From contig DATAZY010000083.1 of NCBI GenBank assembly GCA_036271795.1, positions 1 through 64,000 on the forward strand: a DNA stretch of 64,000 nucleotides, read 5' to 3'. The position numbers and the translations under genes were made by a program. This stretch comes from Galbitalea sp036271795. GTDB taxonomy: Bacteria; Actinomycetota; Actinomycetes; Actinomycetales; Microbacteriaceae. The notes under the pieces were generated by a model that was not told where the DNA came from, ran no database searches, and saw nothing but the letters and a program-made list of their open reading frames with translations. This document shows positions 34,489 through 44,585 of this stretch, piece by piece; within the stretch, counting starts at the first letter, position 1; each line of letters opens with the position of its first letter.

Positions 34489-37395
34489 GTGTCGATTTCA
34501 TCTGTGCCAGGCTCAGCGAAGCTCAACGCGGCGTTGCTTAAAGTGCGTGGTGCCCGTGTCCACAACCTGAAGGATGTCGATCTCGAAATCCCTCGTGACT
34601 CACTCGTCGTATTCACCGGGCTTTCCGGCTCCGGAAAGTCCTCGCTCGCGTTCGACACCATCTTCGCGGAGGGTCAGCGCCGCTACGTCGAGTCGCTGTC
34701 CGCCTATGCGCGTCAGTTCCTCGGCCAGGTGGATCGACCGGACGTCGACTTTATCGAGGGGCTGAGCCCCGCGGTCTCGATCGACCAGAAGTCGACCAAC
34801 CGCAATCCGCGTTCGACCGTCGGCACGATCACCGAAATCTACGACTACATGCGACTCCTCTGGGCGAGGATCGGTATCCCGCACTGCCCGATCTGCGGCG
34901 AGAAGATTGAGCGCCAGACCGTACAGCAGATCGCCGATCAACTCATGGAGCTGCCGACGGGGACGCGCTACCAGATCGCGAGCCCGGTCATCTCGCAGAA
35001 AAAGGGCGAGTTCGTCGATCTGTTCCAGTCGCTTGCCGCCGGCGGTTATTCGCGAGCGATCGTCGACGGCGAGCAGATTCAGCTGAGCGAGCCGCCCATC
35101 CTCAAAAAGCAGATCAAGCACGATATCTCGGTCATCGTCGACCGGCTCGTCGCGGCTGACGACATCCTGACCAGGCTCACCGATTCACTCGAGACGGCAC
35201 TTCGGCTGACCGATGGGCTGGTTGCGATCAACTTCATTGATGAGGAGGGAGACGCCGCCTGGCGCAACTTCTCGGAAAAGCTCTCCTGCCCGAACGGGCA
35301 TCCGCTCCAGCTGACGGAGGTCGAGCCGAGAACGTTCTCGTTCAACGCGCCATTCGGTGCGTGTCCAGAATGTTCCGGCCTCGGCACGAAGATGACAGTG
35401 GATGCCGACCTCCTGATCGCGGATGGCTCGGTGAGTCTTCGTGACGGCGCGATTCTCCCGTGGGCGCAGTCCGGCAAAGGTGTCGCGCAATACTTCGAGC
35501 GGCTGCTCCAGGGCCTTGCGGACGATCTGGACTTCTCGCTGGATACGCCGTGGGGCGAACTGTCCGATGAAGTCCAGAGCGCGATCCTGAACGGCAACAA
35601 CTTCGAGGTCACGGTCCGCTGGCGCAACCGGTTCGGTCGCGAGATGAAGTACACGACCGGCTTCGAGGGCGTCATCCCGTACATCCAGCGCAAGAATCTC
35701 GAGGCCGAATCCGAGTGGTCAAAGCAGCGCTACCTCAGCTACCTTCGCGAAACTCCGTGTCCCGTCTGCCACGGCAAACGCCTCAAGCCCGAGGTTCTCG
35801 CGGTGACGATCAACGGTTTCTCGATCTCGGATGTCTGCGAGTTGAGTCTCGTGAACACCCACTCGTTCATGGCGGCAATGACGCTCACCGATCGCGAGGC
35901 GCACATCGCTGCCGCGGTTCTGCGAGAGGTTCGGCTGCGGCTCGAGTTCCTGATCGAGGTGGGGCTCAGCTACCTGGACCTGTCGCGAGCGGCAGCGACG
36001 CTGAGCGGCGGTGAGGCGCAGCGCATCCGGCTGGCGACCCAGATCGGCTCGGGTCTGACCGGCGTCCTGTACGTGCTTGATGAGCCCAGCATCGGTCTGC
36101 ACCAGCGCGACAACCGCAGACTCATTGAGACGCTGGTCAAACTCAAGGATCTCGGCAACACCCTGATCGTCGTCGAGCACGACGAAGACACCATCCGCAC
36201 GGCGGACTGGATTGTCGACATCGGCCCGGGGGCCGGCGAGCTCGGCGGAGAGGTCGTACACTCCGGCTCCTATGAATCGCTCCTGACCAACACGCGTTCG
36301 CTGACGAGCGACTATCTGTCCGGGCGGCTGGCAATCGAGACTCCCACCGAGCGGCGCCCGGTTTTCGCCGAGCGGCAACTCACCGTGCACGGGGCGAAGG
36401 CCAACAACCTGCGTGACATCGATGTGAGCTTCCCTCTGGGCGTGTTTACGGCGGTCACCGGCGTCAGCGGCTCGGGTAAGTCGTCACTCATCAACGACAT
36501 CCTGTACAAGGTGCTCGCCAACGAGCTCAACGGTGCACGGCAGATCCCCGGGCGGCACACTCGCGTCTCCGGGCTCGACCTGCTCGACAAGGTGGTGCAC
36601 GTCGACCAGGCGCCGATCGGGCGCACGCCGCGATCCAACCCCGCCACGTACACGGGGGTGTTCGACAAGATCAGAACGCTGTTCTCGGAGACGGCAGAAG
36701 CGAAGGCGCGCGGCTATCTCCCCGGCCGCTTCAGCTTCAACGTCAAGGGCGGGCGCTGCGAGAACTGCGCAGGAGATGGCACGATCACGATCGAGATGAA
36801 CTTCCTTCCCGACGTGTACGTGGCCTGCGAGGTGTGCGGTGGGGCCAGGTACAACCGCGACACGCTCACCGTCCACTACAAGGGCAAGAACATCGCGGAA
36901 GTCCTGGACATGCCGATTGCGGAGGCCGCCGACTTCTTCGAGGCCATCACGGGCATCCACCGCTACCTGAAGACGCTGGTCGAGGTCGGGCTCGGCTACG
37001 TGCGTCTGGGGCAGAGCGCGACGACACTGTCCGGGGGAGAGGCGCAGCGCGTCAAGCTCGCTACCGAACTGCAGCGCAGGGCGACCGGCAAGAGCGTTTA
37101 CGTGCTGGATGAGCCGACCACCGGTCTTCACTTCGAGGATGTCCGCAAGCTCCTCATCGTCCTGAACGGACTGGTCGACAAGGGCAACACCGTGATCGTC
37201 ATCGAGCACAACCTGGACGTGATCAAGTCCGCCGACTGGGTCATCGACCTTGGCCCCGAGGGTGGTGCGGGCGGCGGCCAGGTGATCGCCATCGGTACCC
37301 CGGAAGACGTCGCGGAGAACCCCGACAGCTACACCGGAGCGTTCCTACGCGAGATACTGAGCCCGGAGCTGCTTGCGGCGGGTGCGAGCACCTAA
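34489..37395 (+). CDS. uvrA: Excinuclease ABC subunit A
   Basis: ABC-type damage sensor of nucleotide-excision repair, 968 residues. First P-loop GLSGSGKS at 44-51; zinc-finger cysteines in CPICG near 130; SGGEAQR signatures in both ABC halves; second P-loop GVSGSGKS near 660; and a second CENC-CEVC zinc module near 750. The GTG start is supported by the leaderless -10 box. It loads UvrB, encoded 0.9 kb upstream, and uvrC follows directly. Confidence 0.98.
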   Translation: MSISSVPGSAKLNAALLKVRGARVHNLKDVDLEIPRDSLVVFTGLSGSGKSSLAFDTIFAEGQRRYVESLSAYARQFLGQVDRPDVDFIEGLSPAVSIDQKSTNRNPRSTVGTITEIYDYMRLLWARIGIPHCPICGEKIERQTVQQIADQLMELPTGTRYQIASPVISQKKGEFVDLFQSLAAGGYSRAIVDGEQIQLSEPPILKKQIKHDISVIVDRLVAADDILTRLTDSLETALRLTDGLVAINFIDEEGDAAWRNFSEKLSCPNGHPLQLTEVEPRTFSFNAPFGACPECSGLGTKMTVDADLLIADGSVSLRDGAILPWAQSGKGVAQYFERLLQGLADDLDFSLDTPWGELSDEVQSAILNGNNFEVTVRWRNRFGREMKYTTGFEGVIPYIQRKNLEAESEWSKQRYLSYLRETPCPVCHGKRLKPEVLAVTINGFSISDVCELSLVNTHSFMAAMTLTDREAHIAAAVLREVRLRLEFLIEVGLSYLDLSRAAATLSGGEAQRIRLATQIGSGLTGVLYVLDEPSIGLHQRDNRRLIETLVKLKDLGNTLIVVEHDEDTIRTADWIVDIGPGAGELGGEVVHSGSYESLLTNTRSLTSDYLSGRLAIETPTERRPVFAERQLTVHGAKANNLRDIDVSFPLGVFTAVTGVSGSGKSSLINDILYKVLANELNGARQIPGRHTRVSGLDLLDKVVHVDQAPIGRTPRSNPATYTGVFDKIRTLFSETAEAKARGYLPGRFSFNVKGGRCENCAGDGTITIEMNFLPDVYVACEVCGGARYNRDTLTVHYKGKNIAEVLDMPIAEAADFFEAITGIHRYLKTLVEVGLGYVRLGQSATTLSGGEAQRVKLATELQRRATGKSVYVLDEPTTGLHFEDVRKLLIVLNGLVDKGNTVIVIEHNLDVIKSADWVIDLGPEGGAGGGQVIAIGTPEDVAENPDSYTGAFLREILSPELLAAGAST

Positions 37396-37402
37396 GCCGG
37401 CA

Positions 37403-37453
37403 CGTTCAGTTCACACGTTCTCCGTTCATAAGTTCTCAGTTCACACGTTCACG
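37403..37453. repeat. 15-bp-period repeat between uvrA and uvrC
   Basis: CAGTTCACACGTTC occurs at 37407-37420 and 37437-37450, with a degenerate copy (CGTTCATAAGTTC) between them, giving GTTC units every 11-15 bp. It is AT-richer than its surroundings and lies in the 71-bp gap before uvrC. Confidence 0.65.
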
Positions 37454-37466
37454 AAAGACTGCGGTC

Positions 37467-39362
37467 ATGGCCGACACGGTGAGTTACCGACCCAAGGCGG
37501 GGGAGATCCCCACCTCGCCCGGGGTTTACCGTTTTCGGGATGCGACGGGCCGTGTTCTCTACGTGGGCAAGGCCAAAAACCTTCGTTCCCGACTGAGCAA
37601 TTACTTCGCGCCGCTTCGCAACCTGCACCAGCGCACGAGGAGCATGGTCACCTCGGCCGCATCCGTCGAATGGACCGTGGTCGGGAATGAGTTCGAGGCG
37701 CTCCAGCTGGAATTTACCTGGATCAACGAGTTCGATCCACCGTTCAACGTCCAGTTTCGCGACGACAAGTCATATCCATACCTGGCAATCACACTGCAGG
37801 AGGACGTTCCGCGGGTGATCGTGACCCGTAACCGGAAGATCTCTGGAGCGCGCTATTTTGGTCCGTATTCGCGGGTCTGGGCGATCCGGGAGACGGTCGA
37901 TACGCTCCTCAAGGCCTTCCCCATGCGCAGTTGCACCGATGCGACCTACAAGCGGGCACAGCAGACCGGCAGACCCTGCCTGCTCGGCGACATCGGCAAA
38001 TGCGCGGCTCCCTGCGTCGGGCGGATCAGCAAGGAAGACCACAAGTCAATCGCCGTCGACTTCGCGTCCTTCATGTCCGGCAACGACTCCAAATTCGTTG
38101 GCGATCTCGAGCGGAGAATGAAAGCCGCATCGGCAGACCAGGACTATGAGGCGGCCGCACGGTACCGCGATCAACTCGGGGCGATGAACACGGCGATGTC
38201 CAGGAATGCCGTTGTGCTCTCCGAGGACATCGACACCGACTTCTTCGGGATCGCCCACGACGAGCTTGCCGCCGCGGTCCAGCAGTTCATCGTTCGCGGT
38301 GGGCGCATCCGCGGCGTCAAGAGCTGGGTAGTCGACAAGGAGCTGGATGTCGAACTCCCGGAACTGGTCGAAAGCGTTCTTCACAACGCCTACAGCGGCG
38401 AGGATGCGCCGCCGCGCGAGGTGGTCGTCCCTGTACTGCCGGACGACTCCATCGAGCTCGAGCAGTGGCTCTCGACTCTGCGGGTCGGGGCAAACCTGAC
38501 GGCGACCAAAGTGTCGCTGAAGACCGCGCAGCGCGGCGAAAAGGCGGCTCTGGCCCTGACCGTGGGGACTAACGCGAAGAACGCGCTCGTGCTCTACAAG
38601 ACGCGGCGCAGCGGTGACTTCACCGCGCGGTCGCAGGCCCTGGCCGACATCCAGGAAGCGCTCGACATGTCCGAGGCTCCGCTACGCATGGAGTGCTACG
38701 ACGTCTCTCACCTCAGCGGCACGAACATCGTCGCATCCATGGTCGTGTTCGAGGATGGCCTGCCGCGCAAGGACCAGTACCGCCGGTTCAGTATCCCGGA
38801 GTCGACCGATGACACAGAGTCGATTTACCAGACGCTCCATCGCCGTCTTGCTCACCTGGACGAGGATGGCGCGCGCCAGGCTGAGGCGGACGAGCTGGCC
38901 GACGCAGAGGGCACACCGCGCCGGCGATTCGCCTACCGCCCCAACCTGCTCATTGTGGATGGCGGCCAGCCGCAGGTCGCCGCAGCGAAGCGCGCGATGG
39001 ACGATGCCGGGGTGACCGGCATCACCCTGTGCGGCATCGCGAAACGATTGGAGGAGATCTGGCTTCCGGACTCCGACTACCCGGTCATCCTGCCACGAAA
39101 CAGCGACGCTCTGTTCATGATCCAGCGCATCCGGGATGAGGCGCACCGGTTCGCAATTACCTATCAGCGGCAACGCAGGTCCAGCGATGTCAGTTCGGCC
39201 CTCTCGGACATCCCCGGGCTCGGTCCCGCGAGGGTCAAGCAGATCCTGAAGCACTTCGGATCGGTGACGCGACTCCGAGCGGCGGACCCCGAGGCGATCG
39301 CAGAAGTGAAGGGAGTTGGCGCGATTTTGGCTCGCCAAATCTACAAGCAACTGCGAAGCTAG
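37467..39362 (+). CDS. uvrC: Excinuclease ABC subunit C
   Basis: Dual-incision nuclease of nucleotide-excision repair, 631 residues. The N-terminal GIY-YIG domain (about 14-95; GVYRFRDATGRVLYVGKAKN) makes the 3' cut. A UVR motif (about 205-240) binds UvrB, the RNase H-like domain (MECYDVSHLSG, LLIVDGGQPQV) makes the 5' cut, and tandem helix-hairpin-helix motifs end the protein (IPGLGPARVKQILKHFG, VKGVGAILA). Confidence 0.97.
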   Translation: MADTVSYRPKAGEIPTSPGVYRFRDATGRVLYVGKAKNLRSRLSNYFAPLRNLHQRTRSMVTSAASVEWTVVGNEFEALQLEFTWINEFDPPFNVQFRDDKSYPYLAITLQEDVPRVIVTRNRKISGARYFGPYSRVWAIRETVDTLLKAFPMRSCTDATYKRAQQTGRPCLLGDIGKCAAPCVGRISKEDHKSIAVDFASFMSGNDSKFVGDLERRMKAASADQDYEAAARYRDQLGAMNTAMSRNAVVLSEDIDTDFFGIAHDELAAAVQQFIVRGGRIRGVKSWVVDKELDVELPELVESVLHNAYSGEDAPPREVVVPVLPDDSIELEQWLSTLRVGANLTATKVSLKTAQRGEKAALALTVGTNAKNALVLYKTRRSGDFTARSQALADIQEALDMSEAPLRMECYDVSHLSGTNIVASMVVFEDGLPRKDQYRRFSIPESTDDTESIYQTLHRRLAHLDEDGARQAEADELADAEGTPRRRFAYRPNLLIVDGGQPQVAAAKRAMDDAGVTGITLCGIAKRLEEIWLPDSDYPVILPRNSDALFMIQRIRDEAHRFAITYQRQRRSSDVSSALSDIPGLGPARVKQILKHFGSVTRLRAADPEAIAEVKGVGAILARQIYKQLRS

Positions 39363-39498
39363 AGCCATGACGAAGTCTCGACTTATGTTTGGCGTGCCAG
39401 CCGTCGTGAATCTGAATCCCGACAACGGCTAGAGCGTCCACGCCGTCGATTGCGCGGATAAACTGGCGGTTCGAGCAACGCGCACACCAAGGACAGGC

Positions 39499-40374
39499 AT
39501 GACCAAGGACAGCGAACGCCAGGACCTGCTGGTGGTCACTGGAATGTCCGGCGCTGGTCGTTCAACGGTAGGAAACGCGCTCGAGGATCTGGGCTGGTAC
39601 GTCGTCGACAACCTGCCACCGCAGATGCTGCGGCCGCTCGTCGACCTCGCGGAGCGCGCGAGCGGTTCGCTGCCGAAGATCGCGGCGATCGTCGACATCC
39701 GCGGTGGCAAGCTGTTCACCGACGTGCTCGAAGCACTCCAGGAACTGCGCACCAACGCGCGCGTGCGCGTGCTGTTTCTCGACGCAACGGATGCCGTGCT
39801 CGTGCGACGCTTCGAGCAGGTTCGCCGGCCACATCCGCTGCAGAACGAGGGCACACTGCTCGACGGGATCGCGCGGGAGCGTAAGCGCCTCGAGTCCCTT
39901 CGCGAGACCAGCGATATCGTCCTGGACACGTCGGACCTCAACATCCACCAGCTGTCGACGAGCATCGCCGAGAAGTTTGCGGAAGCCGACAGCCCCGGCG
40001 TGCAGGTCACCATCGTGAGCTTCGGCTTCAAGTACGGCCTACCCGCGGACGCTGACATGGTCGCCGACATGCGATTCCTTCCCAATCCGTTCTGGATCAG
40101 CGAGCTGAAGCCGCTCACGGGTCTCGATCCGGAAGTGAGCGAGTTTGTGCTGGGAGCCGAGGGCGCGGAAGAGTTCGTCGCGTCATACGCTGAAGCGCTC
40201 GCCCCGGTGCTGGCCGGCTATCAGCGGGAGAACAAGAGACACGCTACGATCGCCATTGGGTGCACGGGCGGTAAGCATCGCTCAGTTGCTGTCGGCGAGA
40301 AATTGGCGTCCCTGTTGCGCGAGGAGCCCGGTGTTGTCGTGAATGTCAAGCACCGCGATCTCGGCCGAGAATGA
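39499..40374 (+). CDS. rapZ: RapZ/YvcJ-type nucleotide-binding protein
   Basis: A 291-residue P-loop protein (GMSGAGRS at 15-22) with the C-terminal domain that in E. coli RapZ binds small RNAs and UDP-GlcNAc-related signals; actinobacterial function is less clear. TIGCTGGKHRS in the C-terminal half is a family signature. A TAAACT box near 39453 and the GGACAGGC site before the ATG suggest its own promoter. In most actinobacteria yvcK lies between rapZ and whiA; here whiA follows after 70 bp. Confidence 0.93.
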   Translation: MTKDSERQDLLVVTGMSGAGRSTVGNALEDLGWYVVDNLPPQMLRPLVDLAERASGSLPKIAAIVDIRGGKLFTDVLEALQELRTNARVRVLFLDATDAVLVRRFEQVRRPHPLQNEGTLLDGIARERKRLESLRETSDIVLDTSDLNIHQLSTSIAEKFAEADSPGVQVTIVSFGFKYGLPADADMVADMRFLPNPFWISELKPLTGLDPEVSEFVLGAEGAEEFVASYAEALAPVLAGYQRENKRHATIAIGCTGGKHRSVAVGEKLASLLREEPGVVVNVKHRDLGRE

Positions 40375-40444
40375 GCCCACCGAAGTAGCGTGATCCTCCG
40401 CTACCCCCAGATACCTAACTGAATGAACTGCAAAGGACCAAGCC

Positions 40445-41422
40445 GTGGCACTGACCGCCGATGTTAAAGATGAACTCGCAAGGATCGGCGTCAGCAAGAC
40501 CACTGTGCGAGCCGCGGAGTTGGCCACGATTCTCCGGTTCGCCGGCGGCCTGCACGTGATTTCGAACCGCATCGCGGTGGAGGCAGAGCTCGACAGTCCG
40601 CTCGTTGGTCGTCGGGTACGCAAGGATCTCGCGGAGCTGTACGGTGTGCGCGGCGAGGTCGCGGTGGTTTCCGCTTCTGGTACGCGACAGGCGAGTCATT
40701 ATCTTGTGCGCGTCGTGGACGGCGGCGAGACGCTCGCCCGGCAGACCGGACTTCTGGATGCCAGAAGGCGTCCCATCCGCGGACTGCCCAACCGCCTGAC
40801 GACCGGTTCACGCGAGGAGCTCGCGGCCGTCTGGCGCGGCGCATTCCTCGCGCGAGGGACGCTGACCGATCCCGGCCGCTCGGCCGCCCTCGAAATCATC
40901 TGCCCGGGTAACGAGGCCGCGATGGCGCTCGTTGGCGCCGCGGGAAGGCTGCACGTCTCGGCCAAAGCGCGCGAAGTGCGCGGCGTGCATCGCGTCGTCA
41001 TCCGCGATGGTGAAGCCATCAGCGCGATGCTCGTTCTCATGGGCGCCGTAACGAGCGTGACTGCGTGGGAGGAGCTGCGCCAGCGCCGCGAGGTACGGGC
41101 GACGGCGAATCGCCTGGTCAACTTCGACGACGCCAATCTGCGGCGGTCGGCCCAGGCCGCTGTTGCGGCTTGCTCGCGGGTCGAGCGAGCGCTCGAGATT
41201 CTCTCCGATGAGGTACCGGAGCACCTCAGGTACGCCGGCGACCTGCGTCTTCGCTTTCGCGATGCCAGTCTCGATGAACTCGGTCATCACGCGGACCCGC
41301 CGATGACGAAGGATGCCGTAGCCGGCCGCATCCGTCGACTCCTCGCGATGGCGGACAAGCGGGCATCCGACCTCGGGATTCCCGGCACGGATGCGAACCT
41401 GCCGCCCGACCTGGACGAATAG
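40445..41422 (+). CDS. whiA: WhiA, developmental/cell-division regulator
   Basis: DNA-binding regulator with a degenerate LAGLIDADG homing-endonuclease fold (about 80-215, including AFLARGTLTDPGR) and a C-terminal helix-turn-helix (about 230-315). It controls sporulation septation in Streptomyces and affects division in non-sporulating Gram-positives. The 325-residue length is standard. The GTG start at 40445 is within an AAAGGACCAAGCC context that gives a usable ribosome-binding site. Confidence 0.95.
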   Translation: MALTADVKDELARIGVSKTTVRAAELATILRFAGGLHVISNRIAVEAELDSPLVGRRVRKDLAELYGVRGEVAVVSASGTRQASHYLVRVVDGGETLARQTGLLDARRRPIRGLPNRLTTGSREELAAVWRGAFLARGTLTDPGRSAALEIICPGNEAAMALVGAAGRLHVSAKAREVRGVHRVVIRDGEAISAMLVLMGAVTSVTAWEELRQRREVRATANRLVNFDDANLRRSAQAAVAACSRVERALEILSDEVPEHLRYAGDLRLRFRDASLDELGHHADPPMTKDAVAGRIRRLLAMADKRASDLGIPGTDANLPPDLDE

Positions 41423-41539
41423 CACTCTGCTGGCTGGGAAGCAACGGGGGGTGCGTTCGGTTGTCGTCAGTAGACTGAAATAGTCACCCCGGCTCGAGCG
41501 CATTCGGGCTGTCTGGGGCCAATTTGCTAGGAGAATTTG

Positions 41540-42166
41540 ATGGCTGAGTACACACTTCCGGATCTTCCTTACGACTACGCGGCCTTGGCGCCGCACATCA
41601 GCGCCCGCATCATGGAGCTGCACCACGACAAGCACCACGCGGCCTATGTCGCGGGTGCGAACACTGCGCTGGCGAAGCTCGCGGAGGCTCGCGAAAGCGG
41701 TGACTACGCGAACGTGCCCAAGCTTGAGAAGGATCTCGCGTTCCACCTCGGCGGCCACATCAATCATTCGATCTTCTGGAAGAACCTCTCACCGGATGGA
41801 GGCGACAAGCCCACCGGTGAACTCGGTTCCGCGATCGACGACTTCTTCGGCTCGTTCGACAAGTTCGTCGGGCACTTCTCTGCCGCAGCGAACAGCCTGC
41901 AGGGCTCCGGCTGGGCCGTCCTGTCCTGGGATCCCGTTGGCAAGCAGCTCATCATTCAGCAGATGTTCGACCAGCAGGGCAACACCGCGCTGGGCACAAT
42001 TCCGGTGCTGCAGCTCGACATGTGGGAGCACGCCTTCTACCTCGACTACGTCAACGTCAAGGCCGACTACGTGAAGGCGTTCTGGAACATCGCGAATTGG
42101 GCGGATGCACAGGCACGCTTCGAGGCGGCGCGCACGGGAGCCAGCGCGCTACTGCTACTCTCATAA
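41540..42166 (+). CDS. sodA: Superoxide dismutase (Mn/Fe type)
   Basis: Detoxifies superoxide. The 208-residue protein has the HHDKHH helix near residue 30, GGHINHSIFWKNL, and the DMWEHAFYLDY metal-binding block near 160. No signal peptide is seen, so it is cytoplasmic. ATG 41540 follows AGGAGAATT and is preferred to the TTG three bases upstream. A TAGACT -10 candidate lies at 41471. Ligands fit the family, but Mn versus Fe cannot be told from sequence alone. Confidence 0.96.
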   Translation: MAEYTLPDLPYDYAALAPHISARIMELHHDKHHAAYVAGANTALAKLAEARESGDYANVPKLEKDLAFHLGGHINHSIFWKNLSPDGGDKPTGELGSAIDDFFGSFDKFVGHFSAAANSLQGSGWAVLSWDPVGKQLIIQQMFDQQGNTALGTIPVLQLDMWEHAFYLDYVNVKADYVKAFWNIANWADAQARFEAARTGASALLLLS

Positions 42167-42172
42167 CGGCAT

Positions 42173-42220
42173 CGTGGCCGGGGTTCTCCGCCTTTTCGCG
42201 GGGGTTTGGCCCCGGCCACG
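42173..42220. terminator. Long stem-loop after sodA
   Basis: Perfect 11-bp arms at 42173-42183 and 42210-42220 enclose a smaller CCGC/GCGG stem (42188-42191 with 42198-42201). It starts 6 nt after the sodA stop. No T-tract follows. It probably ends or attenuates the sodA transcript before gap. Confidence 0.55.
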
Positions 42221-42252
42221 CCTACGTTCCCACGCATCTACCACCACCATGA

Positions 42253-42270
42253 GCGCCTGGTTTTGGGCGC
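42253..42270 (+). promoter_or_regulatory. Small hairpin in the gap leader
   Basis: GCGCC (42253-42257) pairs with GGCGC (42266-42270) just before the AGGAG ribosome-binding site of gap. It could modulate translation. Confidence 0.3.
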
Positions 42271-42289
42271 ATGAGCACCAGGAGTTCCA

Positions 42290-43297
<1,008 letters not shown>

Positions 43298-43345
43298 ATT
43301 TACTCAATACATGACGCTTTCGCTGATGTGTTCCGGTCGATAGAC

Positions 43346-44572
43346 ATGGCACTACGTACGCTTCAATCGCTCGGAGACCTTTCGGGCAAGACCGTCCTCG
43401 TTCGCTGCGACCTGAACGTTCCGCTGAAGAACGGGCAGATCACGGACGACGGACGTATCCGGGCATCCCTGGGCACGCTGAATGTGTTGATTGCGGCGGG
43501 CGCGAAGCTCGTCGTGATTTCCCATCTCGGCAGGCCGGAGGGTGCTCCCGAGAATAAGTACAGTCTCGAACCGGTCGCCCATCGGCTGTCAGAACTACTC
43601 GGCAAACCCGTTGTCTTCGCGGATGACACTGTCGGAAAGTCCGCTGAGAAGGCGGTCGATGGCCTGACTGACGGCAGCGTCGTGCTGCTCGAGAACCTTC
43701 GGTTCAATGAGGACGAAACGAGCAAGCACGAACACGACCGAGAGAGATTCGCCAGGAAACTCGCCGCGTTTGGCGACGCGTTCGTGTCCGATGGCTTCGG
43801 CGTTGTCCACCGCAAGCAGGCCAGCGTGTATGAACTCGCCAGGGAACTGCCGAGCGCGGCGGGACTCCTCATCGAGGAGGAGCTGACGGTTCTCGAGCGA
43901 CTGACGGTGGACCCGGAGAAGCCTTACACGGTCGTGCTGGGCGGTTCCAAGGTCTCCGACAAGCTTGACGTCATCGGGGCGCTGCTGCCGCGGGTGAATC
44001 GTCTCCTCATCGGCGGCGGAATGCTGTTCACGTTCCTGGTCGCGCAGGGATTCACGGTTGGCGCGAGCCTGCTCGAGCTCGACCAGGTTGACACCGTGAA
44101 GGGCTACCTGACGAAGGCGAAAGAACTCGGTGTCGAAATAGTGCTGCCAACGGATGTCGTAGTCGCCGAGAAGTTCGGCGGAGACGCGCGGCACGTCGTG
44201 GCGGCCGCGGACGCGATCGAGGGCACAGAATTCGGAGCGGCGGGTCTCGGCCTCGACATCGGCCCGGACACGGCGAAGAACTTTTCGTCGATCATCGAAA
44301 CGTCGAAGACGGTCTTCTGGAATGGCCCGATGGGCGTGTTTGAGCTCGCTCCTTTCGCCGCAGGAACCTATGCAATCGCCGGGGCCTTGACCAAGGTCGA
44401 CGGGCTCACGGTGGTCGGCGGAGGAGACTCGGCGGCAGCAGTCCGAGCGCTAGGTTTCTCGGATAACCAGTTCGGACACATCTCCACCGGCGGAGGTGCG
44501 AGCCTCGAATTCCTCGAGGGCAAGAAACTCCCCGGACTCGAAGTACTCGGCTGGCAGCCATCCAAAAATTGA
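43346..44572 (+). CDS. pgk: Phosphoglycerate kinase
   Basis: First ATP-forming step of glycolysis. The 408-residue two-lobed protein has VLVRCDLNVPL near the N-terminus, the SHLGRP substrate loop, LENLRF, VLGGSKVSDK and the C-terminal GGGDSAAA nucleotide-binding loop. ATG 43346 gives the family N-terminus; an in-frame GTG six codons upstream is less likely. It lies 48 bp after gap and 13 bp before tpiA. Confidence 0.96.
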   Translation: MALRTLQSLGDLSGKTVLVRCDLNVPLKNGQITDDGRIRASLGTLNVLIAAGAKLVVISHLGRPEGAPENKYSLEPVAHRLSELLGKPVVFADDTVGKSAEKAVDGLTDGSVVLLENLRFNEDETSKHEHDRERFARKLAAFGDAFVSDGFGVVHRKQASVYELARELPSAAGLLIEEELTVLERLTVDPEKPYTVVLGGSKVSDKLDVIGALLPRVNRLLIGGGMLFTFLVAQGFTVGASLLELDQVDTVKGYLTKAKELGVEIVLPTDVVVAEKFGGDARHVVAAADAIEGTEFGAAGLGLDIGPDTAKNFSSIIETSKTVFWNGPMGVFELAPFAAGTYAIAGALTKVDGLTVVGGGDSAAAVRALGFSDNQFGHISTGGGASLEFLEGKKLPGLEVLGWQPSKN

Positions 44573-44585
44573 AAGAGGCACTGTA

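Noticed and set aside
34440..34490. LexA/SOS box before uvrA
   Set aside because: No TCGAAC-N4-GTTCGA pattern was found upstream of uvrA, uvrB or uvrC.
37403..37453. CRISPR-like repeats
   Set aside because: Units are 15 bp, degenerate and without spacers; no cas genes are present.
39367..39432. 21-codon ORF between uvrC and rapZ
   Set aside because: No ribosome-binding site, no recognisable similarity and too short to support.
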